Assembly (NCBI GenBank): GCA_022059125.1 | Contig: JAEUWY010000004.1 | Location: 3,658,001 to 3,722,000 of the forward strand | DNA from: Corynespora cassiicola | Lineage: Eukaryota > Ascomycota > Dothideomycetes > Pleosporales > Corynesporascaceae | Direction of reading: 5' to 3' | Length of the DNA: 64,000 nucleotides | In this document: positions 21,009-32,164 of the stretch, in pieces | Layout: every line of letters begins with the position of its first letter | Numbering within the stretch: position 1 is the stretch's first letter | The notes under the pieces: model-generated | What the model saw: only the letters and a program-made list of their open reading frames with translations | Told to the model about the DNA's origin: nothing | Databases searched by the model: none | Position numbers and translations under genes: made by a program

Positions 21009-22626
21009 GACGGAATTTGTGGATATGAGAGACTTGAGGTGAAAATAATTGTCGAGAACGAAGTGAGATGGTTTGATGAGATACCAATGTTAGAGAGTAA
21101 TCTTTTTATATCCCTATTCTGTGCACGCATCACGCAAAACTGCAAACAAAAAAGTGCAACAAAAGTGCAATAGTTGGTGTAGATTTCGGCCGGTGTAGGC
21201 TTGGCTGGAGTTCCCGAGTCCCGAACTAGCGTACTATGCAGTGAAATGCTTATGATAACATCTACAGATTACTCATTTTTCTAGCTGATTAATGCAACAA
21301 GTACGAATCCCCCGGGTTTGATTTAGCCCTCTTCCGAGCTTGACGTAAATACTGCTAGAGCACTTCGGTCCTTTAATTCATTCATGGCAAAGCTTATTCC
21401 TAGATAGTATCACCAAGAGTGCGTCGAGACCGACAACTTAGGTTAGTGATGGGAGGAATGTAAAATAGCACCATCAATAACAACATTGATTAACATAGTT
21501 TAGTATATTGATCAGCTTGCTGTCCGCTTCTTTAGCTTAGATACATTGGATGTCCATGTGTACGAGATTTTCTACGCTTTTCTTTTTTTTTAGCACCTGG
21601 TATTTGTATACATATCTCCAAGGTTCCCTATCCGGTGCTTGCTCAGCCATTATCTTGTGTTGTGGAACAAAGACAGACTGCGATGCAATATGAAATTTGT
21701 CTCTTTCATCCAAAGTACGTTGGCATCCACACACTCTCCATGAGTCATGTACTACGATCAATTGAGATCAGAGATGTTTCTGGAAGAAATGGTATAGGGT
21801 CAGCCTGGTGCTGTGGAAATGTTCCAAAGCCTTACGATTGGCTATTTTGTCAAGAAACTTACACCATGGTTGGATACACAGAAGTCTTTGGGGCATCAAT
21901 GCTTGTTCTCGTGAGTGTCACAACCCCTCATCATACAACAATGCACTGATTACCTGTGACTGTTCTCAACTACTACGAATGTGTTTTTATGCTATATGAA
22001 CCGTCTATGCCACTACTGAGTACATACTGAATTTCTTGTAATACTGGTATTAAAAGGACACCATTACAGATTGACGATGAGTTTGCTCTTCATAACCACA
22101 TTCTTTACCGCCTTACTGGTGTATGGTAGTTTGATATCTGTCCAAAATTTCTCAGACGTTTGGTGAGCTTCGAGGTTGGACTTTGGCAAGATGAATTCCA
22201 AGCAAGAACTTGGACACATGACTCTTAGAAATATTCAGATTCGCTAACAAACTGTTCCCTGCCCCGGTGGCTACTTTGTTTGCGTCTCGGGGAACATCAG
22301 ACGCTCAACTCCATAAATGTTCATTGATATGGGGCAATGAAAGGGACGTTTGGAATGGGGCAAATTTGGGCCGTAGAATTACCTTAGTGGGTTTGGTAGT
22401 ACAGACAACAATTAAGTAGCCGCGTGGGATAGATCAGAGCCACAACTTGATGCGTGAGATCCCTGGAGCTTTTGGCCTAGATTAAAATACGTGACTTGCG
22501 AATATGAAGCTGTACTAGATACCCTAAGAGTCATTGTTCAATGGAAGAGGGGTCTGGGCGGTATAAAGCGAGCTAGCCCGTCGCCGCGAAACCTGGACGC
22601 TTCTAATCTGGCAGCCTGCTTCTACA
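21009..22626. other. Divergent intergenic region, MDR to PAQR gene
   Basis: Moderately AT-rich. A 104-codon frame at 21635-21949 has no family signal. TATAAA at 22562-22567 lies 60 bases before the PAQR start. No gene or repeat identified. Confidence 0.5.
21101..21110 (-). promoter_or_regulatory. TATA-box-like element of the MDR gene
   Basis: TATAAAAAGA on the minus strand about 95 bases before the start codon at 21008. Confidence 0.4.
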
Positions 22627-23459
22627 ATGACTCCGTTATCAAGCCTGCATCAAAAGAGCCACCACAGCCCCAAGGTCACCGCCGAAAGAAGATCATTTAC
22701 TTTTCATGAAGTAGAAGCCTGGCAACGCGATAATGAGTACCTGGTCGGGAAATATCGCAGCACGTCTGGATCTTATCGAGAATCTCTGAAAAGCCTGCTT
22801 TACCTCCACAACCAAATAGGCAACATTTACTCGCATTTCATCGGCGCCGTTTCATTCTTTGCTTATGCATTCTTCAATTATGGCACAATTTCTACACGAT
22901 ATCGCACTGCTGATGCGCGTGACATTCTTGCTTTCGGCATATTTATTGGGGGCGCAGTCATATGCTTTGGCATCAGCGCTACCTTTCATGTATTCGGCAA
23001 CCATACAAGCCAGGTATATCATACCTGGCTTGCAATGGACCTTTATGGCATCTTCGTACTCATTGTCGGCACGGTCTATTCAGGAACGTACTATGGGTTT
23101 TACTGCGAACCCCAATACTGGGCGATATATTCTGTTGGGGTAAGAGCGATTTCGTCTGCGCATTGTTACCTTTACTGACAGACACAACCAAGATTACCAT
23201 CATCGTGATAGGCGCTGGTGCGTTATGTTCTTTACCACGATTTCGCACGCCGAAATGGCGATGGGCTCGAGCGGCATTATTCTGCGCCATTGGATGGTCA
23301 GGAGCATTCCCAAAGACTCATGCGGCACAAACACTCGGCATCGAACAAGCGGACAAGCAGATGGGCTGGTGGTACTTTATCATAGAAGGGCTGTGGTATA
23401 TTTCTGGGGTAACCATTTATGCGGTGAGTGATGCAATTCTTTCAAATCTGTTGCATTGA
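22627..23459 (+). CDS. PAQR / Izh (adiponectin-receptor-like) membrane protein with defective C-terminus
   Basis: Two exons, 22627-23139 and 23193-23459, 259 residues as read. Intron 53 bases: GTAAGA, CTGAC branch site, AAG acceptor. The N-terminal cytosolic part and first helices are normal: LHNQIGNIYSHFIGA, SATFHVFGNH (first zinc-binding His), WLAMDLYGIFVLIVGT. Exon 2 gives helices 4-6 and ends IEGLWYISGVTIYA. Homologues then have an Arg-Pro-Glu turn and a last helix with the HxxxH zinc ligands. Here every reading, with or without the possible intron at GTGAGT (about 23424), meets a stop within a few codons. Downstream sequence (about 23477-23540) shows out-of-frame traces of that last helix. 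The family are membrane hydrolase-like receptors (zinc homeostasis in yeast). This copy lacks ligands needed for activity. Confidence 0.75.
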
Positions 23460-24154
23460 CAGGGTGCTCATCTACAGCCATGATCCAAGAACACGAATGT
23501 GCTAGTTGCAGGCTCTAGGTGACTTTGTTGGCATTGCATGACGTTGGAAAAAACAGCCCATGGGCCATACACTCTTTTGGGTATGCTTTCATAGACACAT
23601 TCAGATGATAGATTTCATAATATAATTCTTGCCTCACAGGAATCCAATTGCTTCGAAAACGATAGAGTAATCTGGTAGAGGGGTTTTAAAGATGATGACT
23701 GACTAGACATACACCGGGAGCTTATGCAATGGGCAGTATTTATTCTCGCTTCGGAGAACGATACATCAAAGTAGTGATAGACGTGAGGTAGCTATGAAGA
23801 TGGCTCAAGAAAGAGGGCGCCACAATAATGACCTGGTATGCATGGCGGCTGATTCCCAGTGATCAAGCAGAGATGGATGTTTTGCTCGGTGTTTAGGACA
23901 GCAGCAATAGCAGTCGAGAAACGCATCGGTTAGTATGGGAAAGAAACTAAAATAGACATCCTTTTTGATCGAAGTGCGCGTTCTCCAACAGTGGTGACGG
24001 GGCATGCACCGAGTGGAACAACGAAGGCGTTCAGTCAGGCTGCGGAGGTGTGGTCGGGCCGCAGTGCCCTGATTGGCCAGCCCCCCCGTCGCTTTTGTTT
24101 ACCCGCATCAACAATCAACTGCCAACTAGCAGAACTCTAACCACACGGCACAAA
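23460..24154. other. Intergenic, with decayed PAQR 3' end at its left edge
   Basis: 23477-23540 carries out-of-frame traces of the missing PAQR helix (see finding). The rest holds nothing supportable; the last 100 bases are the leader of the WD40 gene. Confidence 0.45.
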
Positions 24155-26035
24155 ATGGAGAACCTCGATGTCTCTCCCCAATTCAAAGGTAGCGCTGCCA
24201 TCGGTGTAATCGCGCTCGATCCTGAGCTCACATATCCAGCATCCTCGCCTTCGGTCGCCTCCCCGTGCGGATCGCGGATCGCGTGTCTCTCGAGCACCCG
24301 CCTGCAGATACGCTGCCTGACCACCTTTGACATCATACGCAGCATCGCCCTTCCGCCTGCGCACGACCTTCGAACATCGAGGATAGCATGGTCTCCTCCT
24401 ACACCATCAATTTACGGCACTGTGACGCCGCCGCGCCGCACACCGCCCGCGCGATCGAATCGCATCCTCATCGCTGACGACGAGACGACACGAGTATACG
24501 ATCTCCGAAACGAAAAATGGAGCGCGGTGATAAGCAATGGCTCTGGCGGCATGGGAAAGAATGTTCATGCTGAGTTTGGTCGCACAGAAAACGAGGCGCT
24601 GGTGTGGAGCGACTTTGCGAGTGTGGTCAAGGTCTGGTGTCTGAAGACTGGGAGGACGGTTGAGATCCGAGACCCAAAGTTCATTGGAAGGGAGAGTAGG
24701 GGGTGGGGATACAGGCCTTTTGAGGACAGTGAAGAGGGGCGGGGCACAGAAGGCAAAGGTACCGTCATGGCGATTCTATGCCGCAGCGCTGGCCAAGATA
24801 TTCTCCTTCTGTTGGCTCCCAAGACCTACAAAACTTTGAGCAGGATTGAATTGCCGACTGTGGATGCACAAGGTCTCAGATGGAGCCGTGACGGAAGGTG
24901 GCTTGCCATCTGGGATGCTGCGTCTTGCGGGTACAGGCTTTGCATCTACACCGCGGACGGCCACCTTTATCGAACGATTACGAGAGAAGCGTCAGAGATG
25001 ACAAATGATTGGGACGTAGAAGGGCTGGGCATCAAGAGCATAGAGTGGGTGCCTGGAAACGCGTGGCTCGCTGTCGGCGGATGGGACCGGCGCGTCCGGA
25101 TCCTATCTACGCGAACATTCGCCCCGGTGGTGTTTCTGGATCATACAGCAGATATTAACGTTCCAAGTGCACCAGTCTATACCGAGCACGTGGAGGGTAG
25201 GGGCGAACGGAGCTACATGATTACCCAACAGCCTGCCACTCCCCCGAAAGCACAGGCTGAGAAGAACGACATCGGCATCATGAAGTGCGGCATCGGAATT
25301 TTAGCATTCAACACGGACGGTACGCTTTGTGCAACAAGGGACGACGCCACCCCTTCAACTGTGTGGATTTGGGATCTGAGGTGCCTTCGTCCCCGAACCA
25401 TACTGATTCAGCACTCACCCGTCAAATCGCTGAGCTGGCATCCCACAAACGGGACTCATCTCCTTATCCAGACAGCACACGATTCTCCAGTGCCCTACAT
25501 CTACAGCACGGCACCACCTTCGGGCTCACCATCTCCATCGCCTGCCGAAAACATGGAACCTCTTCCGCCGACGATCCTGGACTTTGGCAGCAAAATCACT
25601 CGGCCCACCCTGTCTCTTGGCCCCAAGTGGAATTTCTCATGGCTACACACTGCTGCGGATAAGAAGCCCATCCTGTCGGTTAGTCACCAACAGGCATATA
25701 TGCTCGCCTGGCCCGAAGGAAAGGACCAGATTCTGCGGTTCGAGCACGAAGACGGCGAGGAGAGTGACGACAGTCTATATGACATTCTGACAGGACGAAC
25801 GCCGGTGCCAAGACTGCATGACAGCAGGGGCCTAGACGACAGCGGAGAGTTTGACCCGTCTAGACTGGGCTCGATGGGCGATGCGGGGTATGCCGCGTAT
25901 GAGAGCATAGGATACGATGTGAGTGGGGGCTTTGAAGACACGTTCCGAGAGAAGAGGAGGACAGTTGGCAGTGGGATACCCGCCGGCAGAGGCGAGAGCG
26001 TGTTTTACGAAAGCGGCCTGGATGAAATGTTCTGA
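24155..26035 (+). CDS. wdr8: WD40 protein of the WDR8/WRAP73 family
   Basis: Single exon, 626 residues. Starts MENLDVSPQFKGS; the ATG at 24155 has an AAAATGG context, whereas the 35 codons before it look like leader. WD repeats are spread over the chain: SPCGSRIACLSSTRLQIRC, VWSDFASVVKVWCL, LRWSRDGRWLAIWDAA, IEWVPGNAWLAVGGWDRRV, TVWIWDLRCLRP followed by VKSLSWHPTNGTHL. The WDR8/WRAP73 signature includes the DVEGLGIKSIEWVPG repeat and the long acidic C-terminal tail. In fission yeast and animals this family works at spindle pole bodies or centrosomes with an SSX2IP/Msd1 partner in microtubule anchoring; that role is inferred here from the family. Longer than animal WRAP73 because of fungal insertions. 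Confidence 0.8.
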   Translation: MENLDVSPQFKGSAAIGVIALDPELTYPASSPSVASPCGSRIACLSSTRLQIRCLTTFDIIRSIALPPAHDLRTSRIAWSPPTPSIYGTVTPPRRTPPARSNRILIADDETTRVYDLRNEKWSAVISNGSGGMGKNVHAEFGRTENEALVWSDFASVVKVWCLKTGRTVEIRDPKFIGRESRGWGYRPFEDSEEGRGTEGKGTVMAILCRSAGQDILLLLAPKTYKTLSRIELPTVDAQGLRWSRDGRWLAIWDAASCGYRLCIYTADGHLYRTITREASEMTNDWDVEGLGIKSIEWVPGNAWLAVGGWDRRVRILSTRTFAPVVFLDHTADINVPSAPVYTEHVEGRGERSYMITQQPATPPKAQAEKNDIGIMKCGIGILAFNTDGTLCATRDDATPSTVWIWDLRCLRPRTILIQHSPVKSLSWHPTNGTHLLIQTAHDSPVPYIYSTAPPSGSPSPSPAENMEPLPPTILDFGSKITRPTLSLGPKWNFSWLHTAADKKPILSVSHQQAYMLAWPEGKDQILRFEHEDGEESDDSLYDILTGRTPVPRLHDSRGLDDSGEFDPSRLGSMGDAGYAAYESIGYDVSGGFEDTFREKRRTVGSGIPAGRGESVFYESGLDEMF

Positions 26036-26434
26036 GGTGATTTTCTCCTGTCTTGCATATTCGTGTTTGTTGACGACAGATGACGGCGTTTCGGGTGTAT
26101 TGGGTAATGAGGTCAAGATGGATGATGGATGGATTGCATGCGCGTGCATATACCCGCTTCTTGTGTTTTGTTTGACACGAAATAGATTCACCATGTTTTA
26201 TTTTGCGCATCTGTGTTCGTAGTCATTGATTTCATGGCATGGCCGTGGTGTGCTGCGGCTGATTTGTGCCTTGCTTGATACCCAAAAGATATTCATACAC
26301 TTCGAAAGAAAAGAAAGGAAAGGAAAGGAAAAAAAAACCCCCCCGTAAATCCTGGAAATAGACGAGCATCATAACTCGTGCCATCGCCTGCCTACAAAGA
26401 GCCAGGACGGGACATGTCCCTTCCATTCACTCAC
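26036..26434. other. Convergent intergenic region
   Basis: 3' flanks of the WD40 gene and the small protein gene. Contains AAAGG repeats and a run of A then C (about 26303-26345). No gene. Confidence 0.5.
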
Positions 26435-26947
26435 TCACTCATCCCTGAACCCCCACCTGCCCGTGTTATCCAGGCCGAGGGGGTTATCCCCCGTCTGCTC
26501 CTTGCCGGCAATCTTCTCCGGCTTGCTCTCGTACGAGTCCTTGTTCTTGCCGCCGACGACCTCCATGCGCTCGTCCTCTGTGCCGAGCAGCGGGCCCAGG
26601 GCGCCGCGCGTGGTGCCGCCCACGGCGTTGCCCAGGGGCCCCGTGATTTTCTCGAGGGGTGCGCCGATGGGGCGGAGGCCGGTGTTTAGGGCTTTGCCTG
26701 TTTGAGAGGGAGGTCGGTTAGGGGTGGGTTCTCCTTTTTTTTTTTTCTTCTCGAGGGATGGAGGGAGGTTTTGGCATGGTTTGAGAGGGGGGGTAGATGG
26801 ATGGATGGATGGAGGGAGGGAGGGAGGGAGGGGGAACGTACCGAGGGGGTCGCCGATGGGGGATAGGAGGCCTCCGGTGCCCTTTTTCTCGTTCTCTTCT
26901 TGCTCGGCGCTGTCCTTGGTGGGGATGTGCTCCTTGTTGTTGGACAT
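26435..26947 (-). CDS. Small hydrophilic Gly/Pro-rich fungal protein
   Basis: Two exons, complement of 26435-26697 and 26842-26947, 122 residues. The 144-base intron (GTACGT...ACAG) is full of simple repeats. Joining gives GDPLGKALNTGLRPIGAPL, which continues smoothly into a Gly/Leu repeat (EKITGPLGNAVGGTTRGALG), and ends hydrophilic (GDNPLGLDNTGRWGFRDE). The N-terminus is charged (MSNNKEHIPTKDSAEQEE). The repeated PLG/VGG pattern resembles small fungal proteins of unknown role, some stress- or conidiation-induced in other species. No signal peptide. Function unknown. Confidence 0.75.
   Translation of the reverse strand: MSNNKEHIPTKDSAEQEENEKKGTGGLLSPIGDPLGTFPLPPSLPPSIHPSTPPLKPCQNLPPSLEKKKKKGEPTPNRPPSQTGKALNTGLRPIGAPLEKITGPLGNAVGGTTRGALGPLLGTEDERMEVVGGKNKDSYESKPEKIAGKEQTGDNPLGLDNTGRWGFRDE
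26791..26833 (+). repeat. (GGAT)n/(GGGA)n microsatellite inside an intron
   Basis: About five GATG units run into five GGGA units, within the intron of the small Gly/Pro-rich gene. A run of about ten T lies nearby at about 26734-26743. Confidence 0.85.
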
Positions 26948-27830
26948 GGTGGGTGGTGTGTGGGTGTGTGTGTGTGTGTGCTTTGCTTCGAACTTTTGTG
27001 GTCTTTTTGTAAAAGTGTGAGGATCGAATGGCTTGGGTATCAACAGAATCGCTTTGGGGTATCAAGGGTCACTGATCTAGGTAGGTCTAGACAAGTGTTT
27101 ATGTATGCTCAAGTTGGAATGGATCCAAGGCCTCCATGCGCCGCAGTGACGTCAGACCGGGGTGACGTTTAGCGGGTTGATCATTAGCCGTATACGGTAT
27201 AGCCCATGCCGTGCGAACGACATCGTCCAGCTCCGGGGTAAGCAGAAGTCGACTTGAAACTTGGAATAAGTGGAACAGGAGTTCCTTTTGATGTCGAAAC
27301 TTTCCTTTTGCGTCACCTATAAAGTTAAGGGGATAGGCGATGGCTTGGATATAGGTGTATAGTGATGTAACAAGCAGTCTACGACCGCAAAAGTAACTTG
27401 ACCATGTCACAAATCAGACACCGCCCAGAAGCAGAACCCATTGCTTAGCATGATAATTTATTATTGAACTAGAGCGCTATAGAAGTAAACTGCAATTTGA
27501 ATCATCATGTCGACCAACGCCGAAACCCAAAGACCCAAAACTTTGACCCCACAAGAACGCAACGCTGAACCGTATGCCAACGACAATGCTCGCTCGCTAT
27601 CTCGCAGGGAAATTACATTCTCGCGCAGAAACCAAATAAAAATATGTCAGGATTCTAAATGTTGGCCGTAGACCGTCATGAAGCTCCGTAAACCATGCCC
27701 AGACACCACCGCTAAATCGAGTGAACGGAAGACAAAAGGCGCTAGAAATCTTAGAGGACGAACAGCGGAGCCCTAAAACCAGACGTGTCGCATTTTCTTT
27801 TACCCTTCTTCTCCACCGCTTTTAGCCTTT
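26948..27830. other. Intergenic
   Basis: Upstream region of the small protein gene (with a GT dinucleotide run at about 26958-26981) and 3' flank of the transporter gene. The frame at 27099-27410 has no family signal. Nothing else seen. Confidence 0.5.
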
Positions 27831-29746
27831 CTAAGCCTCCCAGGGCTGTCTATTGGCGATGCTGCCGTAATTTGTTGGTTGCTCGTCTTCTTCCAGGAGG
27901 CTATCGAGAACACTGTCGACCTCAGTATTCGTGACTGTGACAGCGTCTTCCTCTTCCTCCATCTTTCTGTGCAGACGATATGTCTGAATGGTAACATATG
28001 TGACCAGCGCGATTCCAATCAAGGTGCCGCAGATGGCAAGGAATATGTTCACGGGAACGGGATTCCCTTGAAACATACTCTTGGTCAGTGCATCAATGCC
28101 TGTCTGGGACAGATTGATGAGACCCGAGAAACAAATGATGGTTCCGTAAATGCGACCAAAAGTGGCGAATCCGAATACTTTTGTGGCGTAATCCGACATG
28201 GCAGAGTAGTAGAGAGGACGAAGGATGACGAAGAGGATGACGTTGACGTATCCAGCCCACATTGCCGAAATGGATCCCACGATGCCAATGGCGGTGATGA
28301 CGAGGACCAAGAGGAAGAGAACGCTAGGTACGCTGAAGTTGTCCAGCAACATGCCGAGGAAGGGTGTCGAAGCAACACCACCGATAGGAAGCGCCCAATC
28401 GAAGAACTCATTGATGCGGGTCGCGAGCTCGACGGAATTAAGCATGTAGATGTATTGCTCCCTAATGGTGGCAATAAAGTAGTTCATGCGAAGCATCTGC
28501 AGCACGGTAAGGAGGGTGATGAGAATGAACCAAGGGCTGGTCATCTGCTCCTTGGCGCTCTTATTGTGCAAGGCACCCCAAACGCCAGCAGCCTCCTGTC
28601 GATGCTCTTCCCTTTCCTCGCGGCGTTTTCGAGTATCGGGACTGCCAACAAGCCTGTCGATCTTGTTGCGTCTCTTCTTGCGGCGGACGCTTCGGTTCTT
28701 CCTGCGGCGCCAGACCTCATCATCCGGAAGCTCCTCGTCTGAGGTGTGCACATCGCGCATGTCATCTTCGGCGCGCTCGAGCTTCTTCTCTAGCTGTGCC
28801 GTGGTCTTGTAGCTCTCGTGGGGCAGGAAGGTGAGCTGCGCGATGAGGATGGCAAGGGGAACCAGGAGATAGATCAAGAAGAAGGTCTGGGGCTTGAAGG
28901 TGCCATTGCTTGCTTCGTATGCCAGGCGGTAAAAGAGGAACACGGCGGCCGATGCATCAAATGCGCCGGTAACGAGGGCCACAATGGTACCGGCATACTT
29001 GGGGAATGCATTCGCGATCTGAAACGAGGGCAGGAAGACAAAGGTGCCGCCGAGGGCGAGAAAGAAGTTACCCACAGTGTAGCCGTCGAACTCGGGGATC
29101 TGGAACGCCAGGCTCATCAGGATGCTGCCAAGAGCGAGACAGAAACAGCCAATCAAAAAACAGAGGCGGGGGCCGTAACGGTCGAGCAATGTGCCGACGG
29201 GTAAGGCAGATACATTGGCCGTTGTGGACGCAAGCGAGAAAAAGAAATTTAGGCGCAGGTCTTGGTCAAAGCAAACCTCAACGTCCCTTTCCAGCTCGTC
29301 GGGGGTGCACAGCTCGCGGAAGACGCGCTCCTTGATCAGAATGGGCTTGAGTGCAGCGAAGCCGAAGACAATGCCCGAGGCGAACCAGCAGGCGAGAATG
29401 GTGGTGATTACCTGGGCTGTTGTTGTTGTTGTCGTCAGTAGTGCGTTTTGATATTGCCGGATCGGGATCGGGAAAGCGTACCGAGGCGCCTCTTTGTGCT
29501 GTAATGGTACTGCGTGACTCCGCCAAACTCATCGAGGGGGTTGTCGGGGCCCCTGAGGGCATCGTAGCTGATGATGCGACGGATCGACTTGCCGCTGCGG
29601 AAGGTATGGCCGCTCTCGAGGGAGAGGCGGCGCTCCGAAGAGCGCTCGACGGAGGCGTGGCGTTCTAGCGGGGGCAGGAACAGGTCGACAAGCGCCTCGT
29701 CGCGGTCGGTGCCCTCAATCTGGGTGACATGCTGAACCAGAGACAT
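27831..29746 (-). CDS. MFS transporter of the SLC43 / FMP42 type
   Basis: Two exons, complement of 27831-29416 and 29482-29746, 616 residues. Intron 65 bases (GTACGC...ACAG). The acceptor at 29417 gives STKRRLAQVITTILACW, in frame with the first helix; the later AG at 29412 does not. Exon 1 is a soluble N-terminal tail. Exon 2 carries about 12 membrane helices: GIVFGFAALKPILI, a loop with ERVFRELCTPDEL, LLDRYGPRLCFLIGC (the MFS loop motif), then a long basic central loop (RRRKNRSVRRKKRRNK) and the second six-helix half ending MFQGNPVPVNIFLAICG. Yeast Fmp42 and animal SLC43 amino-acid carriers share this layout. Substrate probably neutral amino acids (inference), membrane either plasma or vacuolar/mitochondrial. 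Confidence 0.85.
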
Positions 29747-30619
29747 GTGCGTCCAGCAAATGGGCTTGGAGGGGCAGGGGCAGGTGCAATTGGGGCCGCA
29801 GGCAAAAAGGAGCCTGAGAGAAAAGTTTGGAAGAAGCGGGCTGGACTGGCGGAAAAGCGGGCGAGGAGCGGAGGTTATATCAGCTGGGCAGATTTCTGGC
29901 TGGACCCTGGGCCATGGCCGTCCGAGTAAGGCGGCTCCCGAGGCAATGGACGCTTCTGCGGCAACTCTGGCGCAGACGCAGCCGGTTGATAGCAGCGCCC
30001 CCCGCACAGCAATGGACGGCGGCGGTGCAGCAACGCGCTCGAGGGCTCTACGCAGCGCGCAGCCGTCGCCGCTCGCTCGTGAAGGTTGCTCAACCAATTT
30101 ACACAGTCTGTGCGGCGCGGCGCGTGATTGGGCGGGACAAGGCGTGTCGGGTGCCCGATTGGGCGCGCTAATCGGCGATTCCAAGGTTCGACAACGTGAC
30201 TAGGCGGCCGCAGCGTCGAAGGTGCTGGGCGCTGCCATGCACCGCTCTGCACCGCTATCTCTCCCGCAATCTCGCCCGCGCCTGACGTGATGCCGTCGTC
30301 TTCCCCTTGGCTGCACCCCGCAGCAGCACCATGCCGCGCCCGTGAGAAGGCCATCGAAGCCAGTCGGGTGGGGCGTCGATGCCGGACGCGCCCCTCGCCA
30401 TCGGCCCACCCTCCCCCATTACCCGCGTCCGTGTCCCATGGGCCTTGTCAATTTCCATGCCTTGACGTGCTCTGCATCGCCTGAATCCATGTCTCAGCTT
30501 TCTTCACCTCCTCTTCACTCCCTGTCCGCTGTCTTGCACCGGTGCCTGCGGCCCAGAGACACGCAGCCCGTGGATATAATGGGCCCCCCACTCGCTGTGC
30601 AGTCAGAATCGCTGCAATC
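29747..30619. other. Divergent promoter region, transporter / hypothetical gene
   Basis: GC-rich, with overlapping frames on both strands that lack family signals. Likely shared upstream region of the two divergent genes. Confidence 0.5.
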
Positions 30620-32164
30620 ATGGCGACAAACAGACTTACCCTGGCCGGCAGCATGGCTGACAACCGGCCTGGCTCATTGTCAGCAACACGCTACAAACCC
30701 CCCGATCGGCAAGGTCCCGTCTCTAGGGCGCGCGTTTTGGGCCAGGTGCAGGACACAGAGGTCCAACGCCAGTGCCCTGAAGACCTGGGCATCGGGGCCA
30801 GGCCATCACCACAGCCCGTCGACTGCATCGGAACCGACGAGGATGCCACTCCCGACGACATTCTCAGGGGGACGAGGGCTTGGCTCGATGCGCTATGCAA
30901 AGAAGAGCAAGCGCGTCTTGACTACACTCCCGAGTTTAGCTACCGTCCACCTGTGACACCTCTAGCTTCGTCCATAGACACCACTATCCTCCAGCGGATA
31001 TCTCGGGGCCTTGGGCCGCGACCAAAGGTAATCGAGGACCTCATTGAGCCACTGCGGCGAGGTGAGTCCAAGGAGCGCGCTGGCTCAGCTGAAGTCAGTT
31101 ACGTCGAAGAAACGTACGATGAGATGGTCCAGGTGCTGCAGGCATGGAACAGGCATGCATCGGGTGATCAAGACCATGCCGAGGAGCGAGCACGGCTGCT
31201 CGAGGCTCTTGACGAGAGAAACCACACCATTGCCAGCATGGAGAGGAATGAGAAGCCCCCAGAGGCTCTAGATGCATCGTCTTTCCGTCTCGTCCAAGCT
31301 CTTCACGCGTTCCGCCCCGAAATCGCCGCCTTTGCCGACCATAGAGTGTTTAACCTGCTTGTGATTATCTTCTCTAGCCATCGCATAGCAAAGCCAGACA
31401 TTGATGACGAGGTAAGAACGAAGATCATGAAAAGTATCATGACCGAATTGAGCCTGTTTCCGGACAGAGTCCTGACAGATAAGAAAGCAATCCTCAAGGC
31501 CAAGCTGGAATCGGCAAAGCATAGGGGAGACATGGAAGAAATCGAGTTCTTGACCAGAGAAAAGCAAGAACTCAACCAAGCGCAACTCACAATAAGCGCG
31601 CAGACAGCCATCGACGCGTGCAGGGTAGCACGGTCCAACCTTTGGAAGAAAGCCTTGGAAGAAATGCAACAACTGACGTTGCTCCAGACTGCCCAGAAAT
31701 GGACAATACCGTCTCTCGCATCATTGTCCACGGGCCTCATGGAACAAAAGTACGAGCAGGCTGGACAGGTCCTTGATGGCATCCTCTTTCAGGGACTCGA
31801 CTTGATCGAGGCAATACCCGAAGCCGAGCGAGTAAACATATCCGCTATAGCTGCCCTTAATCAGAGGGCGTGTACGAGAACGCGGAAGTTTGCGGCAGGG
31901 GATGTTGCAGATCCGGCCGATAGAGAACGGGTCCGAAGGGCAAGGTTGAGAGACCCTCGCACGGCCAGTATGATGCTGGGCGTTGTTGAGGAAAATCGTT
32001 CAGTTCAAGAAACATCGAGAGTCATCGGGGGCCATATGGCGAACCTGGAGGGCTTGCTGCAAGATATTGAGATGGCGGCTAGACACAAGTTTCAGGTATG
32101 CGATGCGTGGTGCAATGCAATCGGCGCCGGAATGGAGGGGGGCATGGCTCGGGCTGTGGAGTAA
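30620..32164 (+). CDS. Hypothetical protein, 514 residues, helical
   Basis: Single open frame; start at 30620 chosen for its ATCATGG context (a second ATG at 30653 is possible). I do not recognise the family. The N-terminus is polar and disordered. From about residue 90 it is rich in charged helices, with EETYDEMVQVLQAWNRH, ERARLLEALDERNHTIASME and a probable coiled coil at AKLESAKHRGDMEEIEFLTREKQELNQAQ (about residues 295-325). There is no signal peptide or membrane helix. The last 22 codons follow a possible splice donor (CAG|GTATGC at 32095), so the true C-terminus may lie in a later exon. Neighbours give no functional hint. Confidence 0.65.
   Translation: MATNRLTLAGSMADNRPGSLSATRYKPPDRQGPVSRARVLGQVQDTEVQRQCPEDLGIGARPSPQPVDCIGTDEDATPDDILRGTRAWLDALCKEEQARLDYTPEFSYRPPVTPLASSIDTTILQRISRGLGPRPKVIEDLIEPLRRGESKERAGSAEVSYVEETYDEMVQVLQAWNRHASGDQDHAEERARLLEALDERNHTIASMERNEKPPEALDASSFRLVQALHAFRPEIAAFADHRVFNLLVIIFSSHRIAKPDIDDEVRTKIMKSIMTELSLFPDRVLTDKKAILKAKLESAKHRGDMEEIEFLTREKQELNQAQLTISAQTAIDACRVARSNLWKKALEEMQQLTLLQTAQKWTIPSLASLSTGLMEQKYEQAGQVLDGILFQGLDLIEAIPEAERVNISAIAALNQRACTRTRKFAAGDVADPADRERVRRARLRDPRTASMMLGVVEENRSVQETSRVIGGHMANLEGLLQDIEMAARHKFQVCDAWCNAIGAGMEGGMARAVE

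Noticed and set aside
27879..28742. 287-codon plus-strand frame
   Set aside because: Antisense shadow of the MFS transporter, whose frame has clear membrane helices and conserved motifs.
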